Shown: in pieces, positions 25,183 through 35,385 of the stretch | Numbering within the stretch: the first letter of the stretch is position 1 | Layout of the letters: every line of letters begins with the position of its first letter | DNA from: Catalimonadaceae bacterium JC749 | Lineage (GTDB): Bacteria > Bacteroidota > Bacteroidia > Cytophagales > Cyclobacteriaceae | Assembly (NCBI GenBank): GCA_021730635.1 | Contig: JAJNNC010000013.1 | Coordinates: 1-64,000, forward strand | Direction: 5' to 3' | Length of the DNA stretch: 64,000 nt | Made by a program: the position numbers and the translations under genes | The notes under the pieces: generated by a model | The model's database searches: none | What the model was told of the DNA's origin: nothing | The model's input: only the letters and a program-made list of their open reading frames with translations

Positions 25183-27822
25183 TCAGTCAAGCATAATAGG
25201 AGATTCTATAGGCCCCCTGTTTTTCAATGCCTTGTCTATAAGCAAACGAATATGCTCCCTGTGCGCACGGGTAGCAGTATTGCCCGCATTTCTGTTCATC
25301 ATATTGCGAATAGACTTCATGTTATAAATAGCCATAGATTGGGCCACATGAGAGTATCTGGAATGATCCGTATCCATCATCTCAATCAATCTGTCTAGAT
25401 ACTCAATTTGCAGGTTTTGGCGGAAAGAGTTTACATTATCGTACATATCCGCCGCAAAAATAGCTTCGTTCAGATCGGTCATCATAATGGCCAGCGAGTA
25501 CTGATTTCCATACAGTTCAGTGTCGGAAATCCTTTCCATCACATTGTAGTGAAGGAGGTGGGAGAGTACACTTTTTTGGATGCTGAGCACTCGTTCATGA
25601 ATCTGTGGATCTTCATTTCTTCCATAAAAGTCAAATCCACGGCGTTGCGTTTGCAGATATCGGTAGAGTTCGCTGGGTACTGAAAAAGCATCCGGAGCAA
25701 ATACATACCGGCTCAGGGCTTCCATGGCTCGTTTCTGGTCAGTATAAGAAACCGGAGTAAAGGGCTCGGTGGCTCCTTTCTGACCGGCAAAAGACCGGTC
25801 AACATAAACACCGCCAATATATCGGGAAATCGTATTGGCCGCTCTGGCCTGTTGGGTAGTCATCACCAGGTAAGCATTTCGCAGTTCCTGATAGGACTGA
25901 CCAGGGGTCTGGAATTTGGTAAGTAATTCCTTGGAAACCCTTTGGGTAAGTACCAGACGTTTGACAGCAAAAGAAACGGCATCATTCGTCAGGTCATTGA
26001 CATTGACGCGGGGGTCAATCCCTTTTCCCGGGCTACGCATATCGTCTGCATCATTACCAAAAGAAAGGGCAGGTTCCGTGGAACGGGACAGTATAACCTC
26101 TAAGTCATCAGGAGATTCTACTGTCTGGTACCCGTATTCAATTGCCCACAAATCATAGGGACCGGGTTTCGTGGGCCAGTATTGCCCTTGTTTTTTACGA
26201 TTGAGCGAAAAGTTAATTTCAGGATAATCCATCACAGAGCCAATCAATCCGGTCTGTGAAGTCAACACCACATTGTTAATATCTTTGGGATTGTGAAGCT
26301 GGCTGGATTTCATATTGTGGCTCAGACCAAAGGTATGACCCATTTCGTGCAGAATGAGATAATACAGATACTCATTCACCATTTTATTTTCTTCCAGCTT
26401 ATTATCGGAGAATGCCTGAATGGCGGTAGCACCAAATAAATTGCCCATGTACGCTTCTAAACCGGCACTGCAAAAATGATGATTCTGCGGCATCTGTTCT
26501 TCAGACGCCTCTTCCAGGTACATTTCCAGTCCCTCTTTTGCAAAGATCTGCTCACTTCTCAGGTTACTGCTCAAAGAAGCATATTCCAGCATAATATCGG
26601 CTCCCAGAATTTCGCCAGTCCTGGGGTTTACAAAGCTGGGCCCATAACCTCCAAAGGGTGGGCGGGGAGAAGAAGTCCAGCGCAGTACGTTATAACGAAT
26701 ATCACCTGCATCCCAATCAGCGTCGTTTGGTTGTTCTTTGATTTGAATGGCATTGGTAAAACCTGCTTTCTCAAAAGCTTCATTCCAGGTTTCACCGGCT
26801 GCTTTGATAATACTCCTTATTTCAGAGGGCGTCGTATTTTCAATCCAGAAAACGATGGGGTTCACCGGATCAGATAAGGGAGCCAGGGAGTCTTTCTTCT
26901 GCAGGTTCCACCGATGTATCAAGTCGCGGTAAGGGGTGGCACTCATAGAAGTAAGATCCGTGATTTGCGTAGAGAAATAGCCTATCCTCGGATCGTCGAA
27001 TCGAGGTTCAAAAGCATTCTCCGGCACAGCGATCAAACTATGTTGTACCTGTATGCTCACATTACGGGCATCGGCAATGGCATCGCTACCTGGATTGATA
27101 GGGGAGCCATTTTCATAAACATATTCTACAATAATATCTGTATTGGCAGGGTAGTTTTTCAGGGCAAGGTATTTGGTCTTGTCTCTGCTCAACCCTCCTA
27201 GTTTGAAAGCAAAAGGGTTAAATTTTAAAATAGAAGAGGGTTTGATGGTGCCCAATACTTCTTGCAGAAACAATTCATCCGCTTTGATCAAATATTCTCC
27301 GGAAACAGGGTCACTGGCCAGGATCTTTCCACTATACAAAACAGCATGGCTGATATTGGCATCCGCCGCTTTGCTCAGGGCATTGTCAGGATTAAAATAA
27401 TAGTTGGTGTTTTGTTGGACGAATTCCAGTTCATCGAAGTACTTCTCAATTTTGAAAATTTTAGATTCTCTGAACTGTCCACGAAAAGCATTGGCTTCTA
27501 CAGCGCCATTCTCAATGTAATAGAAATGAATAAATTCTTTGTTAATCTGTTCTTCTTTGACTAACATTTTCACGCTTCCATCCGTTGTATCTTGGTACAG
27601 GGTAAAAAGACCTGTGTAGGATTTACAATTGCGGATGGCTTCGTTAATTTTTTGACGACTGTCTTTTGTTACAGGCTGGGCGGCAGCTTTTTCAGCTTTC
27701 TTACGCTCTCTTTTCTTTTTGCTCCAAAATTGGGCCATTCCATCATGGCTTCCCAATAGTAGCAGGCATAACACACACGTCAGCCCCAACTTTAAATGGA
27801 TTCTTCCAGGTAAGTAGGACAT
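25183..27822 (-). CDS. Large zinc-dependent metalloprotease (DUF5117/DUF4953-type)
   Basis: Predicted exported metallopeptidase of 879 residues. A signal peptide with its hydrophobic core at LKLGLTCVLCLLLLGSHDGMA is followed by a basic Lys/Arg-rich segment and a DUF5118/DUF5117-like N-terminal half. The zinc site is the extended metzincin motif HEMGHTFGLSHN, with SVMDYPEINF following as the Met-turn. Further on, the GPYDLWAIEYGY segment is characteristic of the DUF4953 group. Such proteins are common in Bacteroidota, often in several copies, with unproven substrates. The gene is monocistronic, with a strong terminator after its stop. Confidence 0.92.
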   Translation of the reverse strand: MSYLPGRIHLKLGLTCVLCLLLLGSHDGMAQFWSKKKRERKKAEKAAAQPVTKDSRQKINEAIRNCKSYTGLFTLYQDTTDGSVKMLVKEEQINKEFIHFYYIENGAVEANAFRGQFRESKIFKIEKYFDELEFVQQNTNYYFNPDNALSKAADANISHAVLYSGKILASDPVSGEYLIKADELFLQEVLGTIKPSSILKFNPFAFKLGGLSRDKTKYLALKNYPANTDIIVEYVYENGSPINPGSDAIADARNVSIQVQHSLIAVPENAFEPRFDDPRIGYFSTQITDLTSMSATPYRDLIHRWNLQKKDSLAPLSDPVNPIVFWIENTTPSEIRSIIKAAGETWNEAFEKAGFTNAIQIKEQPNDADWDAGDIRYNVLRWTSSPRPPFGGYGPSFVNPRTGEILGADIMLEYASLSSNLRSEQIFAKEGLEMYLEEASEEQMPQNHHFCSAGLEAYMGNLFGATAIQAFSDNKLEENKMVNEYLYYLILHEMGHTFGLSHNMKSSQLHNPKDINNVVLTSQTGLIGSVMDYPEINFSLNRKKQGQYWPTKPGPYDLWAIEYGYQTVESPDDLEVILSRSTEPALSFGNDADDMRSPGKGIDPRVNVNDLTNDAVSFAVKRLVLTQRVSKELLTKFQTPGQSYQELRNAYLVMTTQQARAANTISRYIGGVYVDRSFAGQKGATEPFTPVSYTDQKRAMEALSRYVFAPDAFSVPSELYRYLQTQRRGFDFYGRNEDPQIHERVLSIQKSVLSHLLHYNVMERISDTELYGNQYSLAIMMTDLNEAIFAADMYDNVNSFRQNLQIEYLDRLIEMMDTDHSRYSHVAQSMAIYNMKSIRNMMNRNAGNTATRAHREHIRLLIDKALKNRGPIESPIMLD

Positions 27823-28067
27823 AAATTAATACTAGGTAAGGGGTTAAACTTCAAACAGCATGGAATATATTAATAATTCTGAATTTTAAAGAAATAAATT
27901 TCAGAAAAAGATAAAATTACGTTAGCTGAATGCTTCTTACTGCAAATAGCATTATTCGTTATTTCCCACTCAAATTACGAGCGAAGAGAGGTATTTCATT
28001 TCAAAATACAACGCAAATCTTATGGATGTATGATATTTTAGAAAAAGAAAAATTTTTACTAAATATT

Positions 28068-28799
28068 TCACCGTAGATCCTCATATATTCTCTTCAGGTA
28101 ATGATCCGAAACACCTATAGCCCAAAGCAAGCAAATACTGATCCAGATAACGTGAGCTTTGAAAAAGCCCCATTGAGCTACCCTGCGGTCAGACGATTCA
28201 ACGCGGTGATGGATTTGTTTTATTCTGCCTCTTTTATTGATTTTCAGGCATAGATCAGCTTCTTCCATGATCGTAAGCCGCTCATTGAATCCGCCAGATT
28301 GCCAAAAATCGTTTTTTCTGCAAAACATTACCTGGTCTCCAAAAAGGAGGCGGAGCCCCTTGAAGAAAAACTGATACGGACGATAGATCAGCGGTATATA
28401 ATACGTTTTGATAAAATTGTGAAAAGATATCACCCATCTAATTTTTTGTGGCCCGCGCATGATAGAAGTAAACCCGGCCAGGGCTATTCGGGGATCCGAT
28501 AGGGTTTGACGGATAATGCTGACTAAATCAATAGGTACCAGCGTATCGGCGTGCAGGAAGCACAGAAAATCACCGGTAGCTACTCTGGCCCCCGTATTCA
28601 TCTGTAAGGCTCTTCCAGGCTTTTCTGATTGCAGAATAGTAATAGGATATTGGCTGGCAATAGATAAAGTGTGATCCATACTCCCCCCATCAATTACAAT
28701 GATTTCATAAGCACTTGGGGATAAACGTGTGAGGTGATCCAGGGTGGAGGATAGCATTTTGGCCTCATTAAGGGTGGGAATAATAATGGATAATCTCAT
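28068..28799 (-). CDS. Family 2 glycosyltransferase (TIGR04283-like)
   Basis: Predicted membrane-associated glycosyltransferase with a GT-A fold. It begins MRLSIIIPTLNEAKMLSSTLDHL, has the nucleotide-sugar site IIVIDGGSMDHTLSIA, KPGRALQMNTGARVATGDFLCFLHADT (acidic metal motif) and, late, GGFNERLTIMEEADLCLKINKRGRI. A C-terminal hydrophobic segment may bind the membrane. The arrangement fits the TIGR04283 subgroup. The frame opens at 28832, but the ATG at 28799 starts directly at the first beta strand and is preferred, giving 243 residues. The downstream partner usually found with this subgroup is not present, so its acceptor is open. Confidence 0.9.
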   Translation of the reverse strand: MRLSIIIPTLNEAKMLSSTLDHLTRLSPSAYEIIVIDGGSMDHTLSIASQYPITILQSEKPGRALQMNTGARVATGDFLCFLHADTLVPIDLVSIIRQTLSDPRIALAGFTSIMRGPQKIRWVISFHNFIKTYYIPLIYRPYQFFFKGLRLLFGDQVMFCRKNDFWQSGGFNERLTIMEEADLCLKINKRGRIKQIHHRVESSDRRVAQWGFFKAHVIWISICLLWAIGVSDHYLKRIYEDLR

Positions 28800-28876
28800 A
28801 CTTACTTTTATAGGGTAACTCTTTTTACACAATTTATTCCTTACCCTGTTAGCTTATTAGACAATGTAAACTAACA

Positions 28877-29594
28877 ATGATAAAATTTATTTTTTTCAAT
28901 GCTTTCTTTTTATGTTTCAACATTTCACTTTTTGCACAATCTGTGAGTCAGGATTCATCTATGAAGCAGGTTGATCTAGGTGTAGCGATGGGGAAACAAA
29001 CGATACTGCTCAACCTGGAGTTTGTGCAAAAATTTGGTGTAGCTTTAGAAGGTCAGTGGCTTCTGGGATATGGGCTCCGTTTGGCTTGGATACGGTCTTT
29101 TGATGATCTGGAATATCATACCGCCTCACCCAAAATCAGAACCGGTAAACAGAGGCCAGCCAGTTGGTGGTCTGCGGAGATTCCTTCTCAATTAGATACT
29201 TTTATTACGGAAAAACCCGGGGATTGGGAGTTTAAATTTAGGATTATACACCGCCTATAAGCTGAGTACCCGGTGGGAAACAGGAATCTATGTGGAGCTG
29301 ATAGGGTTTAGCTTTGGAGGTGAGCAAGATGGCCTGTATCAATCTCCTATGAGAGAAAATATTCCACTTACGATGAGTAGCCGGCCAGAAAAATTTAACC
29401 TTTGGTTTGCCTCAAAAGGCACCTATCAGACAGAGTTTTTTTTGAACTACTGGTGGCCGGCTCATCTGGGGCTTAAGGCTGGGTTAGCTCTGTATCATAG
29501 TGTATATGTGACAGACCAGGCATTGAATTTTGACAACCAGAGGTTTAGAAATATGTCGGCTTTCTTTACTTTGGGTCTACAGGTGCGTTGGTAA
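28877..29594 (+). pseudogene. Outer-membrane beta-barrel-like protein split by a frameshift
   Basis: The first frame (28877-29260) has a signal peptide ending SLFAQ and beta-barrel-like strands (GYGLRLAWIRSF). It runs out after PGDWEFKFRIIHRL. The frame one base later continues the same kind of sequence without a stop: GIGSLNLGLYTAYKLSTRWETGIYVELIGFSFGG, ending ...MSAFFTLGLQVRW at 29594 with an aromatic residue typical of outer-membrane barrels. The join lies at the run AAAAACCCGGGG (29211-29222); removing one C or G restores one frame of about 238 residues. It is either a genuine pseudogene or a homopolymer sequencing error. It diverges from the glycosyltransferase gene and its function is unknown. 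Confidence 0.7.
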
Positions 29595-29596
29595 TA

Positions 29597-30442
29597 TTAT
29601 AGTTGCATCGCTCCTTCGGTTTTAAACCTGACCTTAAGACTGTCAATGGGGCTTTCCTCCATTAGAAGTAGGCCCTGTCCGTCAAGGTATACCTTGATCT
29701 CATCTCCTTCTGTCAGTTTATCGAAAAATTCTTTGGCGATAGTGCCGGTTCTGACAGTGATAGGTAGGGTAAAACGGGTATTTTCCCTGGCCTGAATGGA
29801 CACTTTTTTCCACCGCATACCCTCAATGAGTGTGGACTCGTTAAGTTTTACATCAAAAACTAAATTATCGATGGAGAGGTTTCTGGCTGTAGGATTGTCA
29901 ACCATCATATCAACAGCTAGGTCGATGTTTTCAAAACCAAAGCTATTGACCTCTATCTTTTCAATTTCTGTCGTGATCAGTGCTGGTACTGGAATTTTTT
30001 TACTGTTGTTCACGGTAGTTCCTTGCAGTCCCAAGAGTGGAAGTTCATACAGTACAAAAAAGTTGAAATCAAGCCAGGTACTGTCCTGTGCCTGAAGTTC
30101 TTGCAGCTGTGACTTTACTTTTTTATAGTTAATCGTGACAGGAATCTGTAATTGTGTCGTATCATCGATGGTCTTATTGATTTCATGGGCATTACGGACC
30201 AACTCTTCATTGCCCAGAGCGACGGAATATTGTAACTTTCGGAGGTTAAAATCAAAGAAGAATGGATTATTGACCAACATATTGAGCTCAATGTCCACGG
30301 TATCCTGGGCAATGAGTGTGGCATCCAGGGTGACGTTCTCTAGTTTGACAGCATTTCGTACATTGAAGTAAAAGAGCGTCCCCAGACCCACGAGAATCCC
30401 CACAATGATAACCCAGAGGGCCGTTTTTGTTTTCTTTTGCAT
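29597..30442 (-). CDS. LEA type 2 family protein, membrane-anchored
   Basis: A 281-residue protein with one N-terminal membrane anchor (ALWVIIVGILVGLGTLFYFNV), probably uncleaved, facing the periplasm. Two LEA-2-type immunoglobulin-like beta domains follow. The first begins KLENVTLDATLIAQDTVDIELNMLVNNPFFFDFNLRKL, and the second begins KIEVNSFGFENIDLAVDMMVDNPTARNLSIDNLVFDV; the VNNP/VDNP motifs mark each repeat. The frame opens at 30460, but the ATG at 30442 gives the usual basic start (MQKKTKTAL). It converges on the split outer-membrane gene with only two bases between the stops. The role is unknown; the family is linked to lipid or desiccation-type binding. Confidence 0.85.
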   Translation of the reverse strand: MQKKTKTALWVIIVGILVGLGTLFYFNVRNAVKLENVTLDATLIAQDTVDIELNMLVNNPFFFDFNLRKLQYSVALGNEELVRNAHEINKTIDDTTQLQIPVTINYKKVKSQLQELQAQDSTWLDFNFFVLYELPLLGLQGTTVNNSKKIPVPALITTEIEKIEVNSFGFENIDLAVDMMVDNPTARNLSIDNLVFDVKLNESTLIEGMRWKKVSIQARENTRFTLPITVRTGTIAKEFFDKLTEGDEIKVYLDGQGLLLMEESPIDSLKVRFKTEGAMQL

Positions 30443-30542
30443 ATGACTGAATTGTAACAACAGAACGCCTCCGAAAAGGAAGTGTTCAACAATGTCTTCT
30501 GCAAATTTCTTATTTTACGGCTGATCTGGGGAGTATAGTGTT

Positions 30543-30929
30543 TCAGGAAACATTTTCAGGGTGCTTTAGCGCATCTTCCACCTGAAACTGAATAGCACCG
30601 AAGGGTACAGTAATAAAATGAAAATATAGTTGATATTTTTCTTTTTTCTGAATAGGTTCTCTAACGTATATTCGGATGGAATGTCCTATGGGAAATGGAA
30701 GCGGAAAGGTAGGGGAAATCTGGTCGGCCGTGGTCCATTGTTCCGGACCCACTAAAGCCCTGATTTGTGATAAGGGAATGAGCTGGTGGTCTAAACTTAT
30801 CTGAATTATTCCGCTAATGTCAGCGGAGGCTAAACAATTATTGATTGCAAAGCTGAAGCCATCAGATTCTTTTTGTAGACTGCCTGATATATAGAGTTTT
30901 TTTAGCAGCGAGGTTGGAATAAAATGCAT
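30543..30929 (-). CDS. Small conserved-looking protein of unknown function
   Basis: A 128-residue protein without signal peptide, membrane helix or cysteine motif. The opening FIPTSLLKKLYISGSLQKESDGFSFAINNCLASADISGI resembles small archaeal and bacterial proteins that start KFIPxxLLKKLYxKGSLxN, often carried in databases under an unsupported enzyme name. No catalytic residues can be proposed. It lies 100 bases upstream of the LEA-2 gene on the same strand and has a plausible start just after an AT-rich region. Confidence 0.6.
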   Translation of the reverse strand: MHFIPTSLLKKLYISGSLQKESDGFSFAINNCLASADISGIIQISLDHQLIPLSQIRALVGPEQWTTADQISPTFPLPFPIGHSIRIYVREPIQKKEKYQLYFHFITVPFGAIQFQVEDALKHPENVS

Positions 30930-31087
30930 AGCGTTTTCTTTTGTGGTTGTAAGATGGAACCTCTTTAATAAAATAATATTTTGATAATTAAATATTATTA
31001 AGAATTAAGTTTGGTAATATAGCCAACATCTGCAAAATACTATATAAATATCATAAAAATCTATCATTTTATTTATATCCAATCTTT

Positions 31088-32128
31088 ATGAAAAAAATAG
31101 TTCTTGGAGGTGCTTTCCTCTTTGGAATTCTGTCTGTTGTATATATGATGGGGCCTACCCCCCCGGAAACCGAACTGAATGGAGTTCTTCCTGACATGGG
31201 TTCAGATCTGAGGGCACTGGAACAACGCATTGTAGCGGGCGAAAAAGAAAACGCTTTGATCAAACCCGATAATGAAGCCAGGATCATCTGGGCTGATAGT
31301 GCTTTTCAACAAACCCCCTTTAGTATCGTGTATCTTCATGGGTTTGGGGCAAGTCAGGCAGAAGGCGCTCCCTTACATACTTTGCTTGCCAAGAAATATG
31401 GTTGTAATCTATATCTTTCCCGGTTGAAAGAGCAAGGTATTTCCTCCGACAGTGCATTTAAAAGTATGACTGCTGAAAATTACCTGGCCTCTGCCAGAGA
31501 GGCTGTGGCCATTGGCAAAGTGATAGGGGAAAAGGTTATTATTATGGGTACTTCCACCGGAGGGGCTCTAGGATTATATATTACAGCCCATAACCCGGAC
31601 GTGGCAGGTCTGGTTTTGTACTCACCCATCATTGAAGCACGTAATGCCCAGCTAGGCGTATTAACGATGCCCTGGGGGACACACCTGATGGAGTGGGTGG
31701 TGGGCAACGACCACATTGTGGAGGAAAGAGAAGGACTGGATAAACAGTACTGGTCGCGCGTGTATTATATCCAAGGGTATACCGCTTTAAGTGTCCTGGT
31801 TGATCAAACCATGCAGGAAGAAACATTTCAGCAAGTACAATGCCCTGTATTTTTAGGATATTATTATAAAAATGAGGAAGAACAGGATGAAGTGGTGTCT
31901 GTTCCGGCTATGTTGGAAATGTTTGAGCAGTTGGGCACCCCAGCAAGCCTGAAGCGTAAACAGGCATTTCCAGAGGCTGGAGATCATGTGATTGCCTCTT
32001 ATATCCGATCTGAAGCCTGGGAGGATGTCATGCATGCTACAGATAGGTTTCTTTCCGAAGTAATGCATTTACAGCCGGTAAATACAACTGTATCGGATAC
32101 CTTATCGCTGAAACAATCAAAAAAGTAA
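31088..32128 (+). CDS. Alpha/beta hydrolase, membrane-anchored or exported
   Basis: Serine hydrolase of 346 residues. An N-terminal hydrophobic segment (IVLGGAFLFGILSVVYMMG) acts as signal or anchor, so the enzyme works outside the cytosol. The fold is shown by VYLHGFGAS (oxyanion region), the nucleophile elbow IIMGTSTGGALGLY with Ser156, GLVLYSPIIEARN, and a late FPEAGDHVIASY that supplies the catalytic His. It resembles carboxylesterase/lysophospholipase-type members. The gene is a single transcription unit, followed by 541 bases without a gene. Confidence 0.88.
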   Translation: MKKIVLGGAFLFGILSVVYMMGPTPPETELNGVLPDMGSDLRALEQRIVAGEKENALIKPDNEARIIWADSAFQQTPFSIVYLHGFGASQAEGAPLHTLLAKKYGCNLYLSRLKEQGISSDSAFKSMTAENYLASAREAVAIGKVIGEKVIIMGTSTGGALGLYITAHNPDVAGLVLYSPIIEARNAQLGVLTMPWGTHLMEWVVGNDHIVEEREGLDKQYWSRVYYIQGYTALSVLVDQTMQEETFQQVQCPVFLGYYYKNEEEQDEVVSVPAMLEMFEQLGTPASLKRKQAFPEAGDHVIASYIRSEAWEDVMHATDRFLSEVMHLQPVNTTVSDTLSLKQSKK

Positions 32129-32669
32129 ATATTCAATCGGACTTATAGTGCAGGCTGCTCCCTCACCTAGGAGCCTGAAAACTGTTACTTCCTAAGCTAA
32201 ATATAAACTTTTCTCAGAAGATGTGGCCTGGGAAAAATGCTGCGATTTCCTGTTTAGACAATTCTTAACATAAACTTAATATCCTATCTTTTGAAAAGAT
32301 AAATCACCTACAACTGCTTTTATGAAAAATCAGTTATTCAATATCGATGACTCAGCAATTGAGTTATTGTGATATTATTTTCTGCATTCTATTATTTTTT
32401 CATTATTTTGTTTTGGTCAAGCTTTTTGTATTTTATTTCAATATTTAACGATAAAATAAAAGGATATCATCGTTTCACTGGATAGTGTTTTTTAATATTG
32501 CGGCTTAAAAGGTGCCTGCCATAAAAAGTATATTTTTTTAAATATTCTGGGAGGAATGAAAACAAAGTTTTTTGGGCCTTGTAATGTTTATGTACCCATG
32601 AAATATTTGATTTTTAATGGGTTCAGCAAAAGCATGTAAATTACTATTTCCATCTATAAATCTAACACT
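32129..32669. other. AT-rich region upstream of the TonB-dependent receptor
   Basis: Very AT-rich. It holds an imperfect stem (CAGGCTGCTCC/GGAGCCTG, 32151-32177) after the hydrolase stop, without a T tract. It also has a perfect 8-bp inverted repeat TATCTTTT-G-AAAAGATA at 32285-32301 that could be an operator. A 16-codon frame at 32321 (MKNQLFNIDDSAIELL) is probably chance. The promoter of the receptor gene should lie here, but no convincing -33/-7 pair was found. Confidence 0.45.
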
Positions 32670-35360
32670 ATGAGCAAACAATTACTATTTCGAGTTTTGA
32701 ACGGAATAGCCTTTTCCTTATGGACTACCTTGGCTGTGGCGCAAACAGGTGCCCTGACAGGGACCGTTCTGGACGATGATAGCGGAGAACCGTTGATAGG
32801 GGCGAATGCTGTTCTCAAGGAGACTACGACAGGTACAATCACAGGAGTGGATGGCACATTTACGATACAAGACGTACAGGAAGGTAATCAGACAGTAGTC
32901 ATCACTTTTGTAGGATATGTGAGTAAAGAAGTTCCGGTGAAAATAGTGGCGGGTGACACGAAGAATATCGGGAACATTCGCTTAGCTACTGACGCGATGG
33001 GGTTGGATGAAGTAGAAGTGATTGCCTCTCTGGCAGTAGATCGTAAAACTCCTATCGCAGTTTCTACAATCAGGGGAAGAGAAATCGAACAGAAAGTGGG
33101 AAATCAGGAATTTCCTGAAGTGCTTAGGAGTACCCCTTCTGTGTATGTAACCAAACAGGGCGGTGGTTTTGGTGATTCCAGAATCAACGTTCGGGGATTT
33201 GACCAGCGCAACACCGCTGTGATGATCAACGGAATTCCGGTGAATGATATGGAGAACGGCTGGGTGTATTGGTCAAACTGGGCAGGACTTAGTGATGTGA
33301 CCAGCAGTATCCAGGTTCAACGAGGGCTCAGTGCTTCCAAACTGGCCGTATCTTCCGTGGGTGGTACCATCAACATCATCACCAATGCAGCTGAAATGCA
33401 AAAAGGAGGCGCCGTCTCGGCTGCCGTAGGGAATAACGGCTATCAGAAATACGGCCTGGTGTTGTCTACCGGACTGGGTGAAAACGGATGGGCTTTTACT
33501 GTGCAGGGCACACATACCCGGGGAGATGGCTATGCCGATGGTACCCAATTCAGAGGTTGGTCCTACTTTGCTTCCTTAGCCAAAGAATTTAATAATCAAC
33601 ATTCTCTGATGCTTACCGTTTTGGGTGCCCCACAATGGCACAACCAGCGGGAGTATGGCGCTTTTGACGGGGTTACTATTAGTACTATAGAAGAAAAGGG
33701 TATCCGCTATAATCCGCAGTGGGGGCTATTGGATGGTGACGAGTTCTCCTGGAGAAAAAATTTCTATCATAAACCCATCGGTTTCCTGAACCATTACTGG
33801 ACTATTTCTGAGAAAACAGAATTGGCTACTTCTGCTTATGTTTCCCTGGGGAGAGGGGGCGGAACCGGTGATCTGGGAAGAATTAATGGCAGTTTCAGAA
33901 CTTCAAGTACTTTCAAAAATCCGGATGGTTCTAACCGTTTCGAAGACATTGTAGCCTGGAACAGGGGAGACTCTATCGCTGACTTCGGTCCCAGAAACCA
34001 GCCCTGGAGCCAGGGTGGGGGATTTGATGGGCAATATGTAGGGACCAGCAGCAATGGCTTTATCAGAAGGTCCTCTATGAACGAACACAACTGGTTCGGC
34101 ATTCTTTCTAACCTGACCCATCAACTCAACGATCAGCTTACCCTGGTCACAGGAATTGATGCCCGTTATTACAAAGGACTTCACTATCGCCGGGTAGAAG
34201 ATCTGTTAGGGCTGGATGCTTATTTTGACGATGACGATATCAACAATCCGGAACATTATGTAACCGATGAAGGCAGAGTCGAAGGCAATGAAATAGATTA
34301 TAACAACGACGGCCTGGTCAACTGGCTGGGTGTTTTCGGACAGCTGGAATATTCCTATAATGACCTGTCTATGTTTATTTCAGGATCAGCCTCAAACCAG
34401 GGATTCAAAAGAATAGACTATTTCCTGTATGAAGACAGTGATCCGCTGCAAGAGTCCGACTGGGAAAACTTTCTGGGAGGAACGGTCAAAGCTGGGGTCA
34501 ATTACAATCTCAATGACCAGCACAATGTGTTTGTGAATGGTGGATTCTTTTCCCAGCAACCTATCTTCGACAATGTGTTTGTTAATTTTAGCAATGAGGT
34601 GGACCCTGACGTGAAAAATCAAAAAGTGTACGCTTTTGAAGCTGGCTATGGATTCCGAAGCGGTATTCTTTCACTTAATCTGAATGCTTACCATACTCTC
34701 TGGACAGATCGTCAGATTTCAAGAGGTGTGCAGATCAACAACCAGGATGGGACTGTGAATTTTACGGGCATCGGGCAGTTACACCAAGGGCTGGAAATGG
34801 ATTTTGTAGTTTCTCCTATAGACCCCTTGACGATTACCGGTATGGCTTCTCTGGGCAACTGGCGTTATACGGATGACTTCAACGCACAGGTATATGATGT
34901 AGACCAGCAACTGATTGGTACTTCTACCTTGTATATGAATGAGGTGAAAGTGCCTGATGCAGCGCAAACTACCTTTAGCTTGGATGCCAACTATGAAATT
35001 ATCAATGGACTGAGAGTGTATGGTACTTATTACTATGCCAAACGAATCTTTGCAGATTTCAACATTGCCAGTGATGTGTCTTTCCTGACCCCTGGCAACC
35101 AGGCCTGGCAACTGCCTGGCTACAGTCTGGTAGACGGTGGGGTGTCTTACAATTTCAACCTGGGAGATGTGAATCTGACCTGGCGGTTGAATGTGAACAA
35201 TATTTTTGACAATGAATACATTTCAGAGTCTGAAACCAATATCTTATATGATCCGGAAGATCCTGAAGATGTAGAGTATGGCGAGAATGGAAGCATCAAC
35301 AATGTGGCTTACTTCGGATTTGGCCGTACCTGGAATATGGGACTGAAAGTGAATTTCTGA
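32670..35360 (+). CDS. TonB-dependent receptor with carboxypeptidase-regulatory-like domain
   Basis: Outer-membrane gated channel for energy-dependent uptake, 896 residues. A signal peptide (ending LAVAQ) is followed by a CarboxypepD_reg-like beta domain (about 27-115: ALTGTVLDDDSGEPLIGANAVLKETTTGTITGVDGTFTI). The plug follows with EVLRSTPSVYVTKQGGGFGDSRINVRGFDQRNTAVMINGIPVNDMENG, then a 22-strand-type barrel ending in WNMGLKVNF with the terminal aromatic. It lacks a SusD partner, so it is of the general TonB receptor type. The substrate is unknown. A terminator follows within 30 bases of the stop. Confidence 0.93.
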   Translation: MSKQLLFRVLNGIAFSLWTTLAVAQTGALTGTVLDDDSGEPLIGANAVLKETTTGTITGVDGTFTIQDVQEGNQTVVITFVGYVSKEVPVKIVAGDTKNIGNIRLATDAMGLDEVEVIASLAVDRKTPIAVSTIRGREIEQKVGNQEFPEVLRSTPSVYVTKQGGGFGDSRINVRGFDQRNTAVMINGIPVNDMENGWVYWSNWAGLSDVTSSIQVQRGLSASKLAVSSVGGTINIITNAAEMQKGGAVSAAVGNNGYQKYGLVLSTGLGENGWAFTVQGTHTRGDGYADGTQFRGWSYFASLAKEFNNQHSLMLTVLGAPQWHNQREYGAFDGVTISTIEEKGIRYNPQWGLLDGDEFSWRKNFYHKPIGFLNHYWTISEKTELATSAYVSLGRGGGTGDLGRINGSFRTSSTFKNPDGSNRFEDIVAWNRGDSIADFGPRNQPWSQGGGFDGQYVGTSSNGFIRRSSMNEHNWFGILSNLTHQLNDQLTLVTGIDARYYKGLHYRRVEDLLGLDAYFDDDDINNPEHYVTDEGRVEGNEIDYNNDGLVNWLGVFGQLEYSYNDLSMFISGSASNQGFKRIDYFLYEDSDPLQESDWENFLGGTVKAGVNYNLNDQHNVFVNGGFFSQQPIFDNVFVNFSNEVDPDVKNQKVYAFEAGYGFRSGILSLNLNAYHTLWTDRQISRGVQINNQDGTVNFTGIGQLHQGLEMDFVVSPIDPLTITGMASLGNWRYTDDFNAQVYDVDQQLIGTSTLYMNEVKVPDAAQTTFSLDANYEIINGLRVYGTYYYAKRIFADFNIASDVSFLTPGNQAWQLPGYSLVDGGVSYNFNLGDVNLTWRLNVNNIFDNEYISESETNILYDPEDPEDVEYGENGSINNVAYFGFGRTWNMGLKVNF

Positions 35361-35385
35361 TTATTGTCATCGTATAAAGTTGAAG

